From: Stictocephala bisonia
Lineage: Eukaryota; Arthropoda; Insecta; Hemiptera; Membracidae
Length of the DNA: 64,000 nt
Direction: 5' to 3'
Assembly: GCA_035578905.1 (NCBI GenBank)
Contig: JAQJVL010000083.1
Coordinates: 2,148,546 to 2,212,545, forward strand
Made by a program: the position numbers and the translations under genes. Below are positions 1 to 12,096 of the stretch, piece after piece. Position 1 is the stretch's first letter. Each line of letters begins with the position of its first letter. Under the pieces are notes generated by a model that made no database searches, had not been told where the DNA came from, and saw only the letters and a list, made by a program, of their open reading frames with translations.

Positions 1-1890
1 AATAATAAGAAGAACTTGCATCAATGACAAAGAACCATGTAGTATGTTTATTGTTAATTACTAACGTATAATTCAAATAAGTCTTCTATTGATTTTTGAT
101 GGGTAATTGTGTATGGTTTAATGAATTGTTGATTTTGATTATTAATTTTGATGAAACAACTTAATAATTAATGATGTACAATTTTAAGACTTGATTATTT
201 GTTTAATGATCAATAATATGTATGAAGTTTTAATGACCCATTAGTCTAAAGATTAATGACAAATGTTAAGATTTAATTAAGGATTGATGATATGTGTTAA
301 AATATAGTGATGTATTGATTTGAGAATGTATTTAATAATTTGATGACTTGTTGATGATTGAGAATATATTTGAAGATTGTTAGATGATTAATGACTGACT
401 TGATAATGAAAAGACTTGTTTAATGTGTGATGATTTATTTGAGAATGTTAAAGAAGGTTTAGTGACTGAGAATTTATTTGAAAAAAGTAAGGAAGGTTTA
501 AGGGATGAAAATGGATTTAAGAATTTAAAAATGGTTTAAAGATTGAGAATTTAATTGAGAATGTAAAGAAGGTTTAAGAATAAAGAATTGATTTGAAAAT
601 TTAAAGATGGTTAAAGGTTTGATGATGTATTTGAAAAATTTGACAGGGTATTGACAAAGTGACTGATAGATTAATGTAGGATGATGAATGAAATGTTTAA
701 ATAAATAAATGATGATTCATTTATGAATTGATGAATTGTATAACATGTGATTGTGACTAGTAGTCATATGATTTTGATGATGATATTGAAATATGATAAT
801 TGTAAACGAGTTGATGATTAATTAATTTTGAAATGTAACCTAGTAATTGTTGACTTATACTTTGTTGATTTTGATATATGACCTGTGTATTGTGATTTAT
901 GATTTCATATTATGGAACAAGTCATTGATTTTGACTGAAAACTTGTATAATTTTTGATGATACATTGAATTTTGATTTATGAAATATAAGTCTTTAATTG
1001 ACAACATATACATGATTTAATGATTAATCATTTCTGATAAATGATTGTATGACTGATGATGTTGAAATTAAGAAGCATTGATTTTTGATTTGTAAATTTT
1101 GATTTGTGTATTATTGCTTTTGATTTATCATTGTATATGAATGGATGAATGACTCATTATCAACTTATGATTTTTGAACTTTTTATTGACGAGTTAAATA
1201 ATTTGTCAATGAATACTGATCATTTAGTATTTAAGAGGAAATCATAATTTAGTGATTTATTAAATTTGATAAATACTTGTACATAACTTAAGGATGTATT
1301 AATTGTTAATGTATGAATTTCAATGTGTAATGTATAGTTTTTGTTTGACAATTGTTGATCCAGGACTGATGGATTTTTTGATTGACAACTTGTAATGATT
1401 AAATATATATTAACTTTTTGTGAACAATTATGTACAATGAAATGAGCTGTTAAATTTTGATTTATAAATTGTTAAATTGCTAATTGACATTTTTGAGTTA
1501 TTGAATTGTAGTCTGATGACTTAAATTTTTGAATTATTGACTTTTTATTGATAACTATGTAGGATGTAATGATTTATTAAATTTTTATTTATAAATGATT
1601 GACTTTAATTGATGATTTTGTAATTTGTGGAATTGTAAATCATTGACTTGTATGGATGATTTAAATAATTTTATTTTAATGAATATTGATCATTCAATAT
1701 TTAAAAAGGAATGATGACTTGTTGTTTACATGATGTGTAATATGTAACCTGATATTGAATTGTATATTAGATAATAGGTTCAATTCATTCTAGATATAAT
1801 AAATATTATAAAGCTGGAACTTATCTGAGGAACAACTGACAATTTGGCGAATCATGTTTGAAATCTAGATTTTTTGCTCGCGTTACCCAC
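1..1890. other. AT-rich low-complexity stretch, no gene seen
   Basis: A long AT-rich tract built from loosely repeated TTGATGATT / GATTTATGA-like words. No open frame of note occurs on either strand and I see no clear tandem period. It ends at a purine-tract/LTR-like junction near 1898, so it may be the decayed 3' internal region of an LTR element, but that is inference. Confidence 0.5.
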
Positions 1891-1897
1891 ACATCGC

Positions 1898-2650
1898 AAA
1901 AAATCGGGGGGTACTGTAACAGGTCCACCAAATTGATAGATAAATTAATTAATTCAAATAAATAATAAATTATTACGTAAAAGAAAGGAATATATTTAAT
2001 TGGAATAAATAACGAATGTTCAAATTATATTCGAGAATTGTCGTGAGTAAATCACCAGTTAGATAGAAAAGGAGACAGAAATATCTGTCCCAAACAAAAT
2101 ACAGTCCTGCCTTTGTTACAATTCAGATATGGGTGGGCCCTTCTAAGAAAACATAATCATAAACATGTGGGAACGCCTGAGTGGCACCAGTCAACAAAAA
2201 ATAAGACAGAATAGTGTGTGACAAGAGTCAACATGAAAGTCAGTTGGAATTTTCCATAGCCCCCACCCCGGGACTCAAATGAGGAGAACGTACAAGCTAC
2301 GTTTTAAGCAGACGACCTGTAGGCAAACACTAAAAAAAAGGAGAGACGCTATTGGTTCACGCAATACAGGAAGGGGTTCACCATGCGGGTGACTGCTGAC
2401 AAAATCCGCTGGCCCTCCTTCACTTCCCAATCTGACACAGTACTACACACACACACTTCCTAGACAGACACCAAGACAAACATACGCTAGATCACTACTC
2501 CGAAATCCCTAAGAATTCATTTGTTCGGGAACCTTGATAAATATGTAGAGTTATATCATTATATTATTAAACAATTTATTGTTGAAGTTTTTGTTTGAAT
2601 AATTTAAATTAAGAAAGTGAATTGGTCCGAATCTTGCTCTACAAGAACTT
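1898..2650 (+). repeat. Possible 3' LTR preceded by polypurine tract
   Basis: At 1898-1911 an A6-T-C-G6 tract resembles the polypurine tract that primes plus-strand synthesis in LTR retrotransposons. A TGTAACAGG start follows at 1915, a common Gypsy-type LTR beginning. The right end is not defined; 2650 is only an estimate where the composition changes. No partner LTR or pol gene is in the window, so this may be a 3' end or a solo LTR. Confidence 0.3.
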
Positions 2651-4556
2651 CATTGTGCCACAGATAAGTTAAACCTAAGCATATTATTAAAAATTTGTCT
2701 TATAAAATAATTTGAAATAAGTAAAAAACTTCATGTTATAATCAATTTTGTTTATGAGTAAAAGTAGAGTCATGTTGAAAATAAGATAAATAAAAAATGT
2801 TTGTGTAAAAGAATTTTGGATTACTTGTATTATATAGTCCTGCCAAATTACCCACATTTAAACCCTGAGATTTTTTTTTTAAGAATAATCATGCTTTAAA
2901 TTAAATTAAATTTTTATTATTTTAATAAAAAAAAAATAAAGAATAATCAAATTAATGTAACAACCTCATAAAGGTAGCACATTACAGATTGTCACCCAAA
3001 GTGGTGACCAATTATTGAAAATCAATAATTCTAATTTAATTAATTTTATTAAATTAATTGCGGATTATAAGTTGGTGTAACATCACAAAAAGAATCATGT
3101 TACAAGGGTTAAGCCCAGATTGGATCAAATTCAGCTATCAACTAGATGTCATCCGTGATGCAAATGGAGGATATATTGAACATTTTTACACATTTTCGTA
3201 AACTTAATTCTTTTGTGAGTATTTTAATGTCCAATATGTTTGGGTTAAATCCTTGTTGGTAATAAATATAGCTATTTAATATCGGGTCATTCTTTTTTAA
3301 ACTCCTTGTATATTATAAATTCAAATTAGTAAGTTCTGGTTATTAAATAATAATGTTTAAAGACTAAAAAATACAAATAATATTTTTTGTGTCAAATAAC
3401 GGTTTCTTAAAATGGAATATCATCATCATGGGTAAACTCGTGATCTTGGTTTTGGGTCTTGCGGCTCATCAAGAGTTGTATCCTGATTATTTATGACTTG
3501 AAAGGACTTAAAATGATTTTCAATGGGTTAAAGAGCTTGATAAGATGAGAAAGTTAAAATAAAGAAAAGTGAAATCAGACAACCCAAAACAAAATGGCAG
3601 CCAAGTAAAAGAAATAGTTATTTACATGTCCCTGTAATGTTTTTTACTTTGGGCCTATTTAAAATCTGTGCTGTTTATTCCACTAAACCAGAATCATTAC
3701 AAGATCTCACAAACAGAAACCTAGAAGAATTCAGTAGAATCTCTTCAGACATATTGCAAAACGTCAGAGATGCATTTTAGCATTAACTGCATTATTGCAT
3801 GGAAATTCAGGGGCACAGTTCCAGCATTTAATTTAAGGTAATATACTCATCGAGACCATTATTTCTAATCAATGTCTGATTTATTTGTCGTACCAAAACT
3901 TTCAAATTTATCTAATACAAACAATTGACTTTATTTTCTAAGTCCTGTACATTTGTTTCTGTGCTGTTTGTAGAAAATTGATATTTAATATGGATATATT
4001 TAAGCCATATTTATTTTAGTAAAGTCTATTTCAGCCACTTACCCTTTCAGTTGTCTAAGGATATCAAAACCAAAAAGTTTTAGTGAGTGTTTTTTTCTCG
4101 TATAACCTAGACCTTCAAAATAAGGTATTGCATAATAATGGAAAACTGTTGCTGTGGTATACCCCTACTCCAGCTCCCTCAATAAGACATGAAATCCATA
4201 ATTATTGAGTACCAATCTTTAAGATAGGAGATTCCTCCTGAATACAAAATTACCAACCAGTCTTAATGTCTTAACATTTTTTCTGTATGCTCAGTTTCTT
4301 ATAGAAAAAAGACTTCGTTTCGTAAGACAAATTTGGTTTTAGGAAACGTCTATCAACAATTGATACGGTTTTTTCTGTTACTGATTAAGCTTTAACATAA
4401 GAGACACAGGCTGTAAAACGGAGAGGAATTATTTATCCAACAATAACTCAAAACTCTTCTTTTTTAAGATAGGCCAATCTCCTTTCTTCCCATAGACTAT
4501 CAGTACGAGGAACTTATTGAGATATAGTAAAGGGTTGAACCATTACAGTAGAAGGT

Positions 4557-4660
4557 GAATAATACAGATAAATATACCAGTCCAGGACGGATTCAAACCA
4601 GCGCCAGCTATAACCCAAACTCAGTCCTGACGCCTTAGACTTGGCCACTGGCTCGCCCGA
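4557..4660 (-). repeat. tRNA-derived SINE fragment
   Basis: On the minus strand a box A-like GAGCCAGTGGCCAAG is followed about 40 nt later by a box B-like GGTTTGAATCC. The spacing and order fit an internal RNA polymerase III promoter. The arms do not pair into an intact cloverleaf, so this is a SINE head rather than a working tRNA. Confidence 0.5.
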
Positions 4661-4733
4661 ACAAGTTCTGAGACAGATGAAGCGTTAACATAGATACACT
4701 GACTGTTACAACCGAAAAGAGCCGAAGGGGGGT

Positions 4734-4755
4734 TAGGTTAGGTTAGGTTAGGTAG
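4734..4755 (+). repeat. Short interstitial TTAGG run
   Basis: About four consecutive GTTAG/TTAGG units. TTAGG is the ancestral insect telomere repeat. Four units can arise by chance or by double-strand-break repair, so no telomeric function is implied. Confidence 0.6.
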
Positions 4756-5303
4756 CTTCGGTCACAATACATCTACAAACATTGCCTCAAACATAAAATA
4801 AATACATTTTATATTAAAAATGTCATAGTGGTTTTTTTTCAGCCACTTTCCTTTTGTGCTGCCATTTTGTTTTGGATGCTCTGATTTCACTTTTCTTGAT
4901 GTTAACTTTCTCGTCTCGCCAAGCTCTTTAATCAGAGGGGTCACACAGTAGGGGTTGCCATTTCAAAATGTTGAGTTGCCCCTCACCCCCCCAAAGGAGG
5001 AAAGTCTTAAAATGATTTTATCAATGTATCCCTTCATACCCAAGAAAGTTGTTGCAAACAGGAATAAAATATTTTCAGTATAAAAAAAGTTACTTTTCAG
5101 CCACCCCGTATATAGGCCATTAAACTGTAAAGATAACATTTATTTTTAAATTTAAAAATAAAAAAACATTAAGATTGCATTTGAAATGACTGTAAGAATT
5201 TCTCTACAAATGTACAGTGCTCTTTCATGCAAAGAATATTGTTTTTTTAGTGAATTTGCTATGAAGGTGTTTGGGTGAACAACTCATAATTGAAATTTTT
5301 CAG

Positions 5304-5467
5304 ATGGGGATCTAGGCTTTAAATTGGATGCAGAGAAGGCATACTTCAAACAGAAGCACCGCATGGTTTGGGAACGGCGACATGGAAAAGTGGGCACTGG
5401 TACAGAGGGAAATCGACCTCCCCCCAAAGAGACTAAGAGATCAAGTATAATAAAACCTATTCCTTAA
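5304..5467 (+). CDS. Terminal exon of an unrecognised host gene
   Basis: A good acceptor (TTGAAATTTTTCAG, ending at 5303) opens an exon that, taking two bases as the end of a split codon, encodes 53 residues and then TAA at 5465-5467. The peptide begins GDLGFKLDAEKAYFKQKHRM and is rich in charged residues, with a proline-rich segment (NRPPPKE) before the end. An AATAAA at 5603-5608 lies about 135 nt past the stop, as expected of a 3' UTR. I do not recognise the protein and found no earlier exon upstream with confidence. The gene would be convergent with the CFAP44-like gene. Splice site, open frame, unbiased composition and poly(A) signal agree, but none alone is proof. Confidence 0.45.
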
Positions 5468-5925
5468 TTAAAATAGTACATTTTGGAGTTGTTTCAATTA
5501 AATGAGTATATCATGTAGTAAACGACACTTAAACATGTAAAGTCTGCTCTTTTTAAGATGTAGTCTAACAACAATGTACATAACTAATTGGTGTTTTCGT
5601 TAAATAAAAATGTTCATGCAAGATAATTTAATTTGTATTGATCCCTTTTCTAATAGTATTCATAGATTTCGCCACTTTATAGATTACAAGGCTAGTGACC
5701 ACCAGTTGTTTATTTGCCATTTTTTTCCCAGTCTACATACCTCAGTTATAACCGAGTCATATCTTAAGTGGACAGCCTAGTTTTGGTTGGAGGAATGATG
5801 AAATGATGGGCGAACTGTAGGTAGGTAGGTTTTTTGAAATAATGTTTGGTAATGGGCAGAACAGATAAGTGAGAAGAATGAGATAAAGGAATGTTAATAT
5901 GTTTTTTGACAGTTTGAATCAATTT

Positions 5926-6461
5926 TCAAATGCTGTTTGGAACAATGACTTTTGCTGATTTGGAAGGCGAATTCAGCTTCTTCATTGTTTTAAGGAACAG
6001 GTCAGGGATTACGGTGTCCATAGTACGTCTCACTCCGGTCATAATCCTGCCACCTTCATTTCCTCGATAATGTATTTGTCCTCGAAATAAAGGTTTGTTG
6101 CATGGTTGGAACAAATATTGCCCACTTTCTCAACTACCTCCTCCATTTAACGAATGCTGTTTACAAAACCAACCGTTGGGTTGACAATCAAACCTTTTCT
6201 TGTGATCTTATCAAAGGCTATGTTGTCAGTAACTCTCCTCCAGACAGTGGATCTCTTCAAATAATTACATACCTGCTGCCAACATGCGTCTGATCCAGTG
6301 GTGACATAGTTTCTGATAAGTTCATCAAATTCACACTTGCCCAAAATATGCAAAATGGATTGATTCAATTGGAGGGCTAGACATACATATGGTATTTCCG
6401 TTCTGAGATATCCTATGTACTGTATTTGCAGCAGTTGAGTTTGTGGTAAAGTGTAATGCAC
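5926..6461 (-). pseudogene. Broken unrecognised coding remnant
   Basis: Two minus-strand frames follow each other. The first (6461 down to 6147) gives a 104-residue peptide with CEFDELIRNYVTTGSDACWQ and a TVWRRVTDNIAF stretch; the second (6114 down to 5926) contains FRGQIHYRGNEGGRIMTGVR. Composition looks like former protein rather than random AT-rich sequence. The two frames do not join without a shift and a stop. I cannot place the family; a decayed transposon or processed pseudogene is likeliest. Confidence 0.25.
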
Positions 6462-6837
6462 ATAAAGTTAACTTTAAAAAAGAAAATTTTTAGATTGATT
6501 ATGGCTTTGATGTTTATCTCTTCTCACCAAAGATCTCCAACAAACATGACACTTTGCAACAATACCTAAGTTAACAAGCAAATTGTAAATTGTTTACAAG
6601 TACAAGTTTACTTGACATTGTAAACAATAAGTACTAGAAATAATTATCAGTAATGCCATTCGCTATTCAATATATATGTGACCTTATAAAAATAAATGCT
6701 GTCTTCATTGCAGAGGTTTTTTTTTAATATGTAACTAATAATTACTTACTTTAACAGCATTACTTATCAGAAACTTATATCCTGAAAATAAATCTCATGT
6801 CCCAAATAAAACTCAACTTAATTGTGGTTCTGTATAT

Positions 6838-7300
6838 AGTCGGCACTGGTGGCGCAGTGCTGTAACCCAGCTACATGGGGACAAAGTGTTTGGGAGATTG
6901 TAGGCGATAGGTTGGATGCTCGGTCCTCATAATACCGACATGGCATCCGCTTGATGGTTGCTATCGGCGTGGACACTACTAGAGAAGTCTGGGGTGTCCA
7001 TGTTGGGTGGTAATCATTGTGCGAATGTTGTGTGGTGGAGATAACTGACTATCAGGCTTGTCAATTAGCTGAAAATCAGACCAGCACTACGTGGTTCGGA
7101 TTCCACGTAAAGCTGTAGGTCCCTAAGTTGCCCTGGCTGTTGGGCTATTAATAAATTGCCCTTTCTGAGGAACAGTGGAACTCAGTAACCAGACTACACT
7201 CATCCACACTCATCCTACAATCGTGTAACCATTCATATTCACCTTAAAATACCAATAACGTTGTGTCGGCGTCCCACATGTAAGAATAAGAATAAGAACA
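6838..7300 (+). repeat. tRNA-derived SINE, long copy
   Basis: Starts with a box A-like GGTGGCGCAGTGCTG. A box B-like GTGGTTCGGATTCCACG follows unusually far downstream (about 7098). The 3' part (GGGCTATTAATAAATTGCCC, then ACTACACTCATCCACACTC) is shared with the copies near 9382, 53258/55821 and 57388. The tail is a run of AAGAAT units. An extra segment containing CACTACTAGAGAAGTCTGGG is shared with the 53258 copy but absent from the 9382 copy, suggesting a composite SINE. Confidence 0.65.
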
Positions 7301-8455
7301 TAAAAAAGAAGATTTCAAATTAATTAAGAAAATTTGACTTATCTCCGTAAAATATTACTTAATCTTTTAAGCATCATGATGAATTTCATGAACTTTGTGA
7401 TTACATTACTTACATGAAAAATAAAAATTATTGATTCCCGAAGTTAGTTTTTTTCATACTTTCATGATAGTGGGAGTGCAAAGAAATAGCTCAAAATATT
7501 TTAAAATCATTTGTATAGTTGAGTAATGAATAAAATATATGTTATAATGTTTATTTTACACAATATTCTTTTAAAGTTACAAGTTTGATAAAAATGGAAT
7601 AATCATTAAAAAAACATATTTATATACACCTGAATACAATAAATGGTTGTATTTATGAATTACATAATGAAGAGTGTACTTCCTAATATTTTTTTTAGTG
7701 GTAGTCCTCAAATAATAATATCAAACACAAATTTGTCGTCCAATTTCACATCATCAACAAGAACCATATTTTTATGTCATATGACATTCTTACTTATGAG
7801 ACGCCGAGACACCATTGTGCGTATTTTAAGGCGAATATGAATGATGCTATGAATATGGATGAGTGTAGTCTAGTTACTAACTGGCAAGATAAATATAGCA
7901 ATACACTTGCATAACTGAAAATAAATAACAATATAAAACTACAAATAACAATAAAAGAACACAGTATATTACAACATGCGCTGGAAATACTGGTTTCAAA
8001 ACAACGATGCCGGCTTCAGTGCAAATCACTCTATACGGTGTCTGTGATGTTGTGCGTAAGGTAAATGGATTGTCTCTGCCTACTTAAGACTCCATTTAAA
8101 TTTCATGGGAAATCCATATAGCTTAGAAACCACGTAATTGGACCAATTGGAATATGATTGACCCAAAAATATGATAAAATGGCAGTTAAGGATGGAGGAC
8201 CTATAGGCCATTATGCTCAATTGCGCCCTAATGTGTCCATGACGTTACAAGATAGTAGCGCTATGCGCGGTATGGCGTCTGTGACGTGGTAAGGTTTAAA
8301 TTGTATTCAAATTACCTACAATTCCTTAATAAGTGTAAATTTGACGTTAAAAAAATGGCTTGAAAACACACTTCTGGGGCAAAATCCCTCCAGTATCTAA
8401 GACTCTCTCCTTAGGTACTTCTGGCTTTGCCACTGCAGGGGTATATTGACAACAG
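7300..8455. other. Intergenic, no gene recognised
   Basis: AT-rich to about 7950. Around 8010-8080 and 8240-8310 a diverged direct repeat with a GGYGTCTGTGA core can be seen. Short open frames here look like chance. Confidence 0.4.
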
Positions 8456-8587
8456 TGGAAAATTGTGAACAATTTGAAAGGTGAAGTGACTGATAAGTCT
8501 GTTGATAAGATAATATTAGATAAAGGTTGTACTATCTGCCATGGCCCAAGTAATAAACTTCCTTGCCAATGTCCACTCAGATATTGA
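8456..8587 (+). other. Possible coding remnant with Cys/His cluster
   Basis: The plus strand is open from TGG at 8456 to TGA at 8585-8587 and ends in a cysteine-rich tail, CTICHGPSNKLPCQC. Non-synonymous-looking composition and spaced Cys/His residues resemble a small zinc-binding end, such as a transposase C-terminus. There is only a weak acceptor (GACAACAG) and a stop lies just upstream, so a real exon is doubtful. Confidence 0.2.
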
Positions 8588-8742
8588 TAATGGATAACAG
8601 AATGTTCCAATTGGTCGGGTGTACCATAACTCTTTTTGTTGTTCCTACTACAGAATCAGATGTTATAAACGTCATTAAACGTTTAAAAAATAGAAAATTG
8701 TCTGAATATAACAACTTGACTTGACACGTGCGAGGGTGTCAA

Positions 8743-8970
8743 AAGTACCCGCCCACCCGTATACGTACAGTGGTACTGACCCACCCGCCCACCCATACAC
8801 GTACAGTGGTACTGACCCACCCACCCAACCATACACGTACAGTGGTACTGACCCACCCACCCACCCATATACTTACAGTGGTACTGACCCACCCGCCCAA
8901 CCATACACATAAAGTGGTACTGACCCACCCATACACATACAGTGGTACTGACCCACCCGCCCACCCACAG
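8743..8970 (+). repeat. 36-bp minisatellite, array 1
   Basis: About six 36-bp units of the form ACGTACAGTGGTACTGACCC followed by ACCCGCCC and CCATAC. The same unit occurs in four other places in the window. The period is a multiple of three and mostly lacks stops, so every frame stays open and gives spurious 12-residue repeats. Confidence 0.9.
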
Positions 8971-8992
8971 TGTGTGTGTGTGTGTGTGTGTG
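8971..8992 (+). repeat. (TG)n microsatellite
   Basis: Eleven or so TG dinucleotides directly at the right edge of minisatellite array 1. Confidence 0.9.
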
Positions 8993-9381
8993 TTTTTTTA
9001 TCCATTAATATGTGTCTTTCAAGAAGACCTATTTTGCTTTTATCTCCACATAATTGCTTAAATATTTTAACTTAGTTACTTATTTCGTACAGTACTAATT
9101 TTGCCCCCTCCCCAATATTTGTAATAGTATGAAGCTTTAACATTTTAAACAGATAATACATTTTCAAAATTGAACAGAATGAAATATGTTCATAGTACTA
9201 CTCTTTTAATAAGAATAATTTTGATTTTTTTAAAACAATAATATACGTGTGTCTCCATTTATTTCAGCAAAAAAGTATGATTTCTGTTGTCCTTAGTCAA
9301 ATGATTTTCATTAAATACAATAATAATCTCAGATTACACTTTTAATATTGTTTTTTTACAATCATATGTAGGTATAAGTGA

Positions 9382-9650
9382 TTGGTCGGTAGCGTAGTTG
9401 GTTCAATTCCAGCTTCATGTGCTAAAGGTTCTCAGTTCGATCCCAATCAGAGTCATAATACATTTTGAGAAGGATCAGCTGATAACCACCGGCTGTTCAT
9501 TTGTCATTGGGCTATTAATTAATGACACTTTCTAAGGAATAGTCGGCCTTAGTTTGTAACAATGACTACATTCGCTCATCTACACTCATCACACTCATTC
9601 GAAATCCACATTCGCCCATATCTTGACGATCGGCGTCTTATGAATAAATA
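9382..9650 (+). repeat. tRNA-derived SINE
   Basis: Box A-like GGTAGCGTAGTTGG at about 9388, box B-like CAGTTCGATCCC at about 9435, then the family body with GATCAGCTGATAACCACCGG and CATTGGGCTATTAATTAATG, ending in an A-rich tail at 9645. Minisatellite array 2 starts within a few bases of the tail. The same family is at 6838, 53258/55821 and 57388. Confidence 0.7.
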
Positions 9651-9656
9651 AAAAAA

Positions 9657-10030
9657 ATATACGTACAGTGGTACTGACCCACCCGCCCAACCATACACGT
9701 ACAGTGGTATTGACCCACCCGCCCAACCATATACGTACAGTGGTACTGATCCACCCGCCCAACCATAAACGTACAGTGGTACTGACCCACTCGCCCAACC
9801 ATACACGTACAGTGGTATTGACCCACCCACCCACTCATACACATACGGTGGTATTGACCCACCTGCCCACCCATACACGTACAGAGGTATTGACCCACCC
9901 ACCCACCCATACACATACAGTGGTATTGACCCACCCGTCCGCCCATTCACGTCGAGTGTTATTGACTCACACACTGGCCCATATACGAACAATGTTAATG
10001 AACCACCTGACCATCCATGCAGATACAGTG
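9657..10030 (+). repeat. 36-bp minisatellite, array 2 (forward)
   Basis: About ten 36-bp units (ACGTACAGTGGTATTGACCC plus a CCACCC-rich half). Units at the right end are increasingly diverged up to the point where the orientation flips. Confidence 0.9.
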
Positions 10031-10039
10031 GTACCCTAT

Positions 10040-10425
10040 TAGTACCATTATACATGTGTGGGCTAGTTGGTTAGTTTCATTGTACGTGTATGGGTGGGCG
10101 GGTGGGTTAGTACCATTGTACGTGTACGGGCGTGCGGGTGGGTTAGTACCATCGCACGTGTATGGGTGGGCGGGTGCGTTAGTACCATTGTACGTGTACG
10201 GGCGTGCGGGTGGGTTAGTACCATCGCACGTGTATGGGTGGGCAGGTGGGTTAGTACCATTGTACGTGTATGGGTGGGTTAGTACCATTATACATGTATG
10301 GGTGGGCGGGTTGGTTAGTTCCATTGTACGTGTATGGGTGGGCAGGTTGGTTAGTACCATGGTACGTGTATGGGTGGGCGGGTGGGTTAGTACCATTGTA
10401 CGTGTATGGGTGGATGAGTGGATCA
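10040..10425 (-). repeat. 36-bp minisatellite, array 3 (inverted)
   Basis: Ten or eleven units of the same 36-bp repeat in opposite orientation (GTACGTGTATGGGTGGGCGG on the plus strand), facing array 2 across about 20 bp of spacer. Within it, pairs of units alternate between ATGGGTGGGCGG and ACGGGCGTGCGG, showing two-unit higher-order periodicity near 10110-10230. Confidence 0.9.
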
Positions 10426-10589
10426 GTAGCGTGTACGGGCTGGTTACATTATTGAATCACTATAGATTGTCTTGCTCCGGTTTTGACATGTATAATAAAT
10501 TTTAGTTTTGAAACAAGCATTTTTCCGAGCCAAATAAATTAAATACAGTAATTCCATTGTAAGAATGATGGAAACAAATTAAAACATCT

Positions 10590-11640
10590 GAGAATCATTA
10601 GATCATTATCTGTCATTCTAACTTTTCTAAAATATTGGAAAAAATAATGCAAGTCATATCCTTCACTTACCTCAATGGGATACATTTGTTTAGTGAAAAA
10701 CGGTATGTTTTTACAACGAGAAAATCGCCTGAAGATACTGTGGCTTATTTCACTGATGAAATATACTGTAATTTATTATCTTATGTTATGTGATAATCTT
10801 TTAAGTGAGACACAATGAATTTATTTTTAAAAAAGCATTTAACTGCTAAATAGTATTTTGTTAACTGTTAAAAAAGGAACCTCCAACTAGGCCTAGTTTT
10901 GGAGGTCCTATCGTTCTTCTTCTGTTATTAATCTTGAAAATATGTAAAATTATTTATGTGTTTAGCGTGTGTATAACATTTAATATTTAATGGAAATGTT
11001 CAAATTGATATAAGCATTATATTTTGTTGTCTATGTTCTCTAATAAGTTTGATTATTTTTACTATTCTTAGAATAAGTTTCATTTATAAAGTCAGACCTG
11101 ACAAGTGAGGACTACTTTATTATTTTCAACATTTCTGTTCTTCTATGTGCCAAGTACAAAATGTAAAATGAAAAAGAGGGGAAATAAATACAATTATTAT
11201 TAGAAATTGTAGTAGAAACACCAGTTTATTTATAGATTTAAAAAAAAAGCTTTCGATTTGGTTAGCTACAGCGTCTTGCTTACTAAAATGGAAGCTATTG
11301 GAGTAAGAGGCGTTGAATTGGTTGTAAACAGCAGGTGTGAATTTCATATAAATTAAGTTTGCCCTGATCTGTTAGGGTAGAGATGCCACAAGGTAGTTTG
11401 TTTAATGATTATTCCTAGTTTTCATTAATGATTTATTGGAGAGTGATTTTCATGGGCAAGTGAATGCGTTTGCCGATGATTTAGGTTTCCTGTATTCAAA
11501 TGAATCCAAACAGGTAGTAAACAAAGGACTTGCAGAAATTAAGGTAAGTTTTGATTTAATGTTTTTCATTTTCGCTGTGAAAAAAATATATCCAGATTGT
11601 AATAATGAAAACTGTCAATGCTCTTTGACGTAGCGCCAAA
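10590..11640 (+). mobile_element. Decayed LINE reverse-transcriptase fragments
   Basis: At 10595-10780 the translation, with breaks, follows a LINE reverse-transcriptase segment (FSKILEK, then FTTRKSPEDTV). At 11380-11540 the later part appears: MPQG, a FINDLL-like stretch, and FADDLGFLYS with the catalytic aspartates. The wording is closest to LINE E at the right end of the window. The intervening 10800-11370 is not recognisably LINE. Many stops; dead. Confidence 0.6.
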
Positions 11641-12096
11641 CTTTGACCTTAAATCCGTAAAAATTACACCCTGGTATAAAAACTTAAAAATGATGAACTC
11701 AATGATTATTCGTAAAAATAGTTTTGAGTCACCCTCAATTTATCAACTAAGTATTTGTGAGTACCTCCCCAATACTGAACAGCATATTGTAAACTAGAAT
11801 GAACAAGGGCAAAATAAAACAATAAATTGTGAATGGATTGTACATGTTTCTTAGAAAGTAAAATTTTCTTATTGCAGATTTTATAATATTATGAAGAGAA
11901 GTTATATGCTTATTCCACATTTATTTTTCTTCCAAAGTTATGCCTAAATATTTATTTAAATAAAAGAATAAGGGTCAGCTCTTTTCCAATTTATACCAAT
12001 CTAAAAATGGTTCTGATCTAACAAAAGTGTTGCAACTGCTTTATATTAGAAGTGGTAATGAAAGCACTGAAAATAATTACCATAACACCAGTAGTG
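11641..12096. other. Gap, nothing recognised
   Basis: AT-rich with minor inverted words; I see no gene or repeat boundary. Confidence 0.4.

Larger units (their letters stand above)
2650..5300. other. Intergenic, scattered repeat debris
   Basis: No confident gene. Around 3125-3212 and 3700-3840 the plus strand gives short tails of the type seen at transposase C-termini (RDANGGYIEHF at the first), too short to assign. A roughly 75-bp sequence at 3545-3620 recurs in inverted orientation at 4845-4925, both containing an AAAACAAAATGGCAGC core, so these belong to one dispersed repeat family. Confidence 0.35.

Noticed and set aside
4734..4755. Chromosome end or telomere fusion at the TTAGG run
   Set aside because: Only about four units, embedded in ordinary intergenic sequence with no further telomeric or subtelomeric signals.
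9382..9460. A functional tRNA gene
   Set aside because: Box A and B are present but the arms do not fold into a cloverleaf and the body matches a dispersed SINE family. The same holds for 4557-4660, 6838 and 16730-16895.
8743..10425. Regular short repeats as a CRISPR array
   Set aside because: Units are contiguous without unique spacers and the genome is eukaryotic.
8675..10505. Many overlapping ORFs encoding 12-residue repeats such as PLYVYGWAGGSV
   Set aside because: They exist in all six frames because a 36-bp stop-poor minisatellite keeps every frame open; no start or splice context supports a protein. The same applies at 20885-21361 and 31157-31847.
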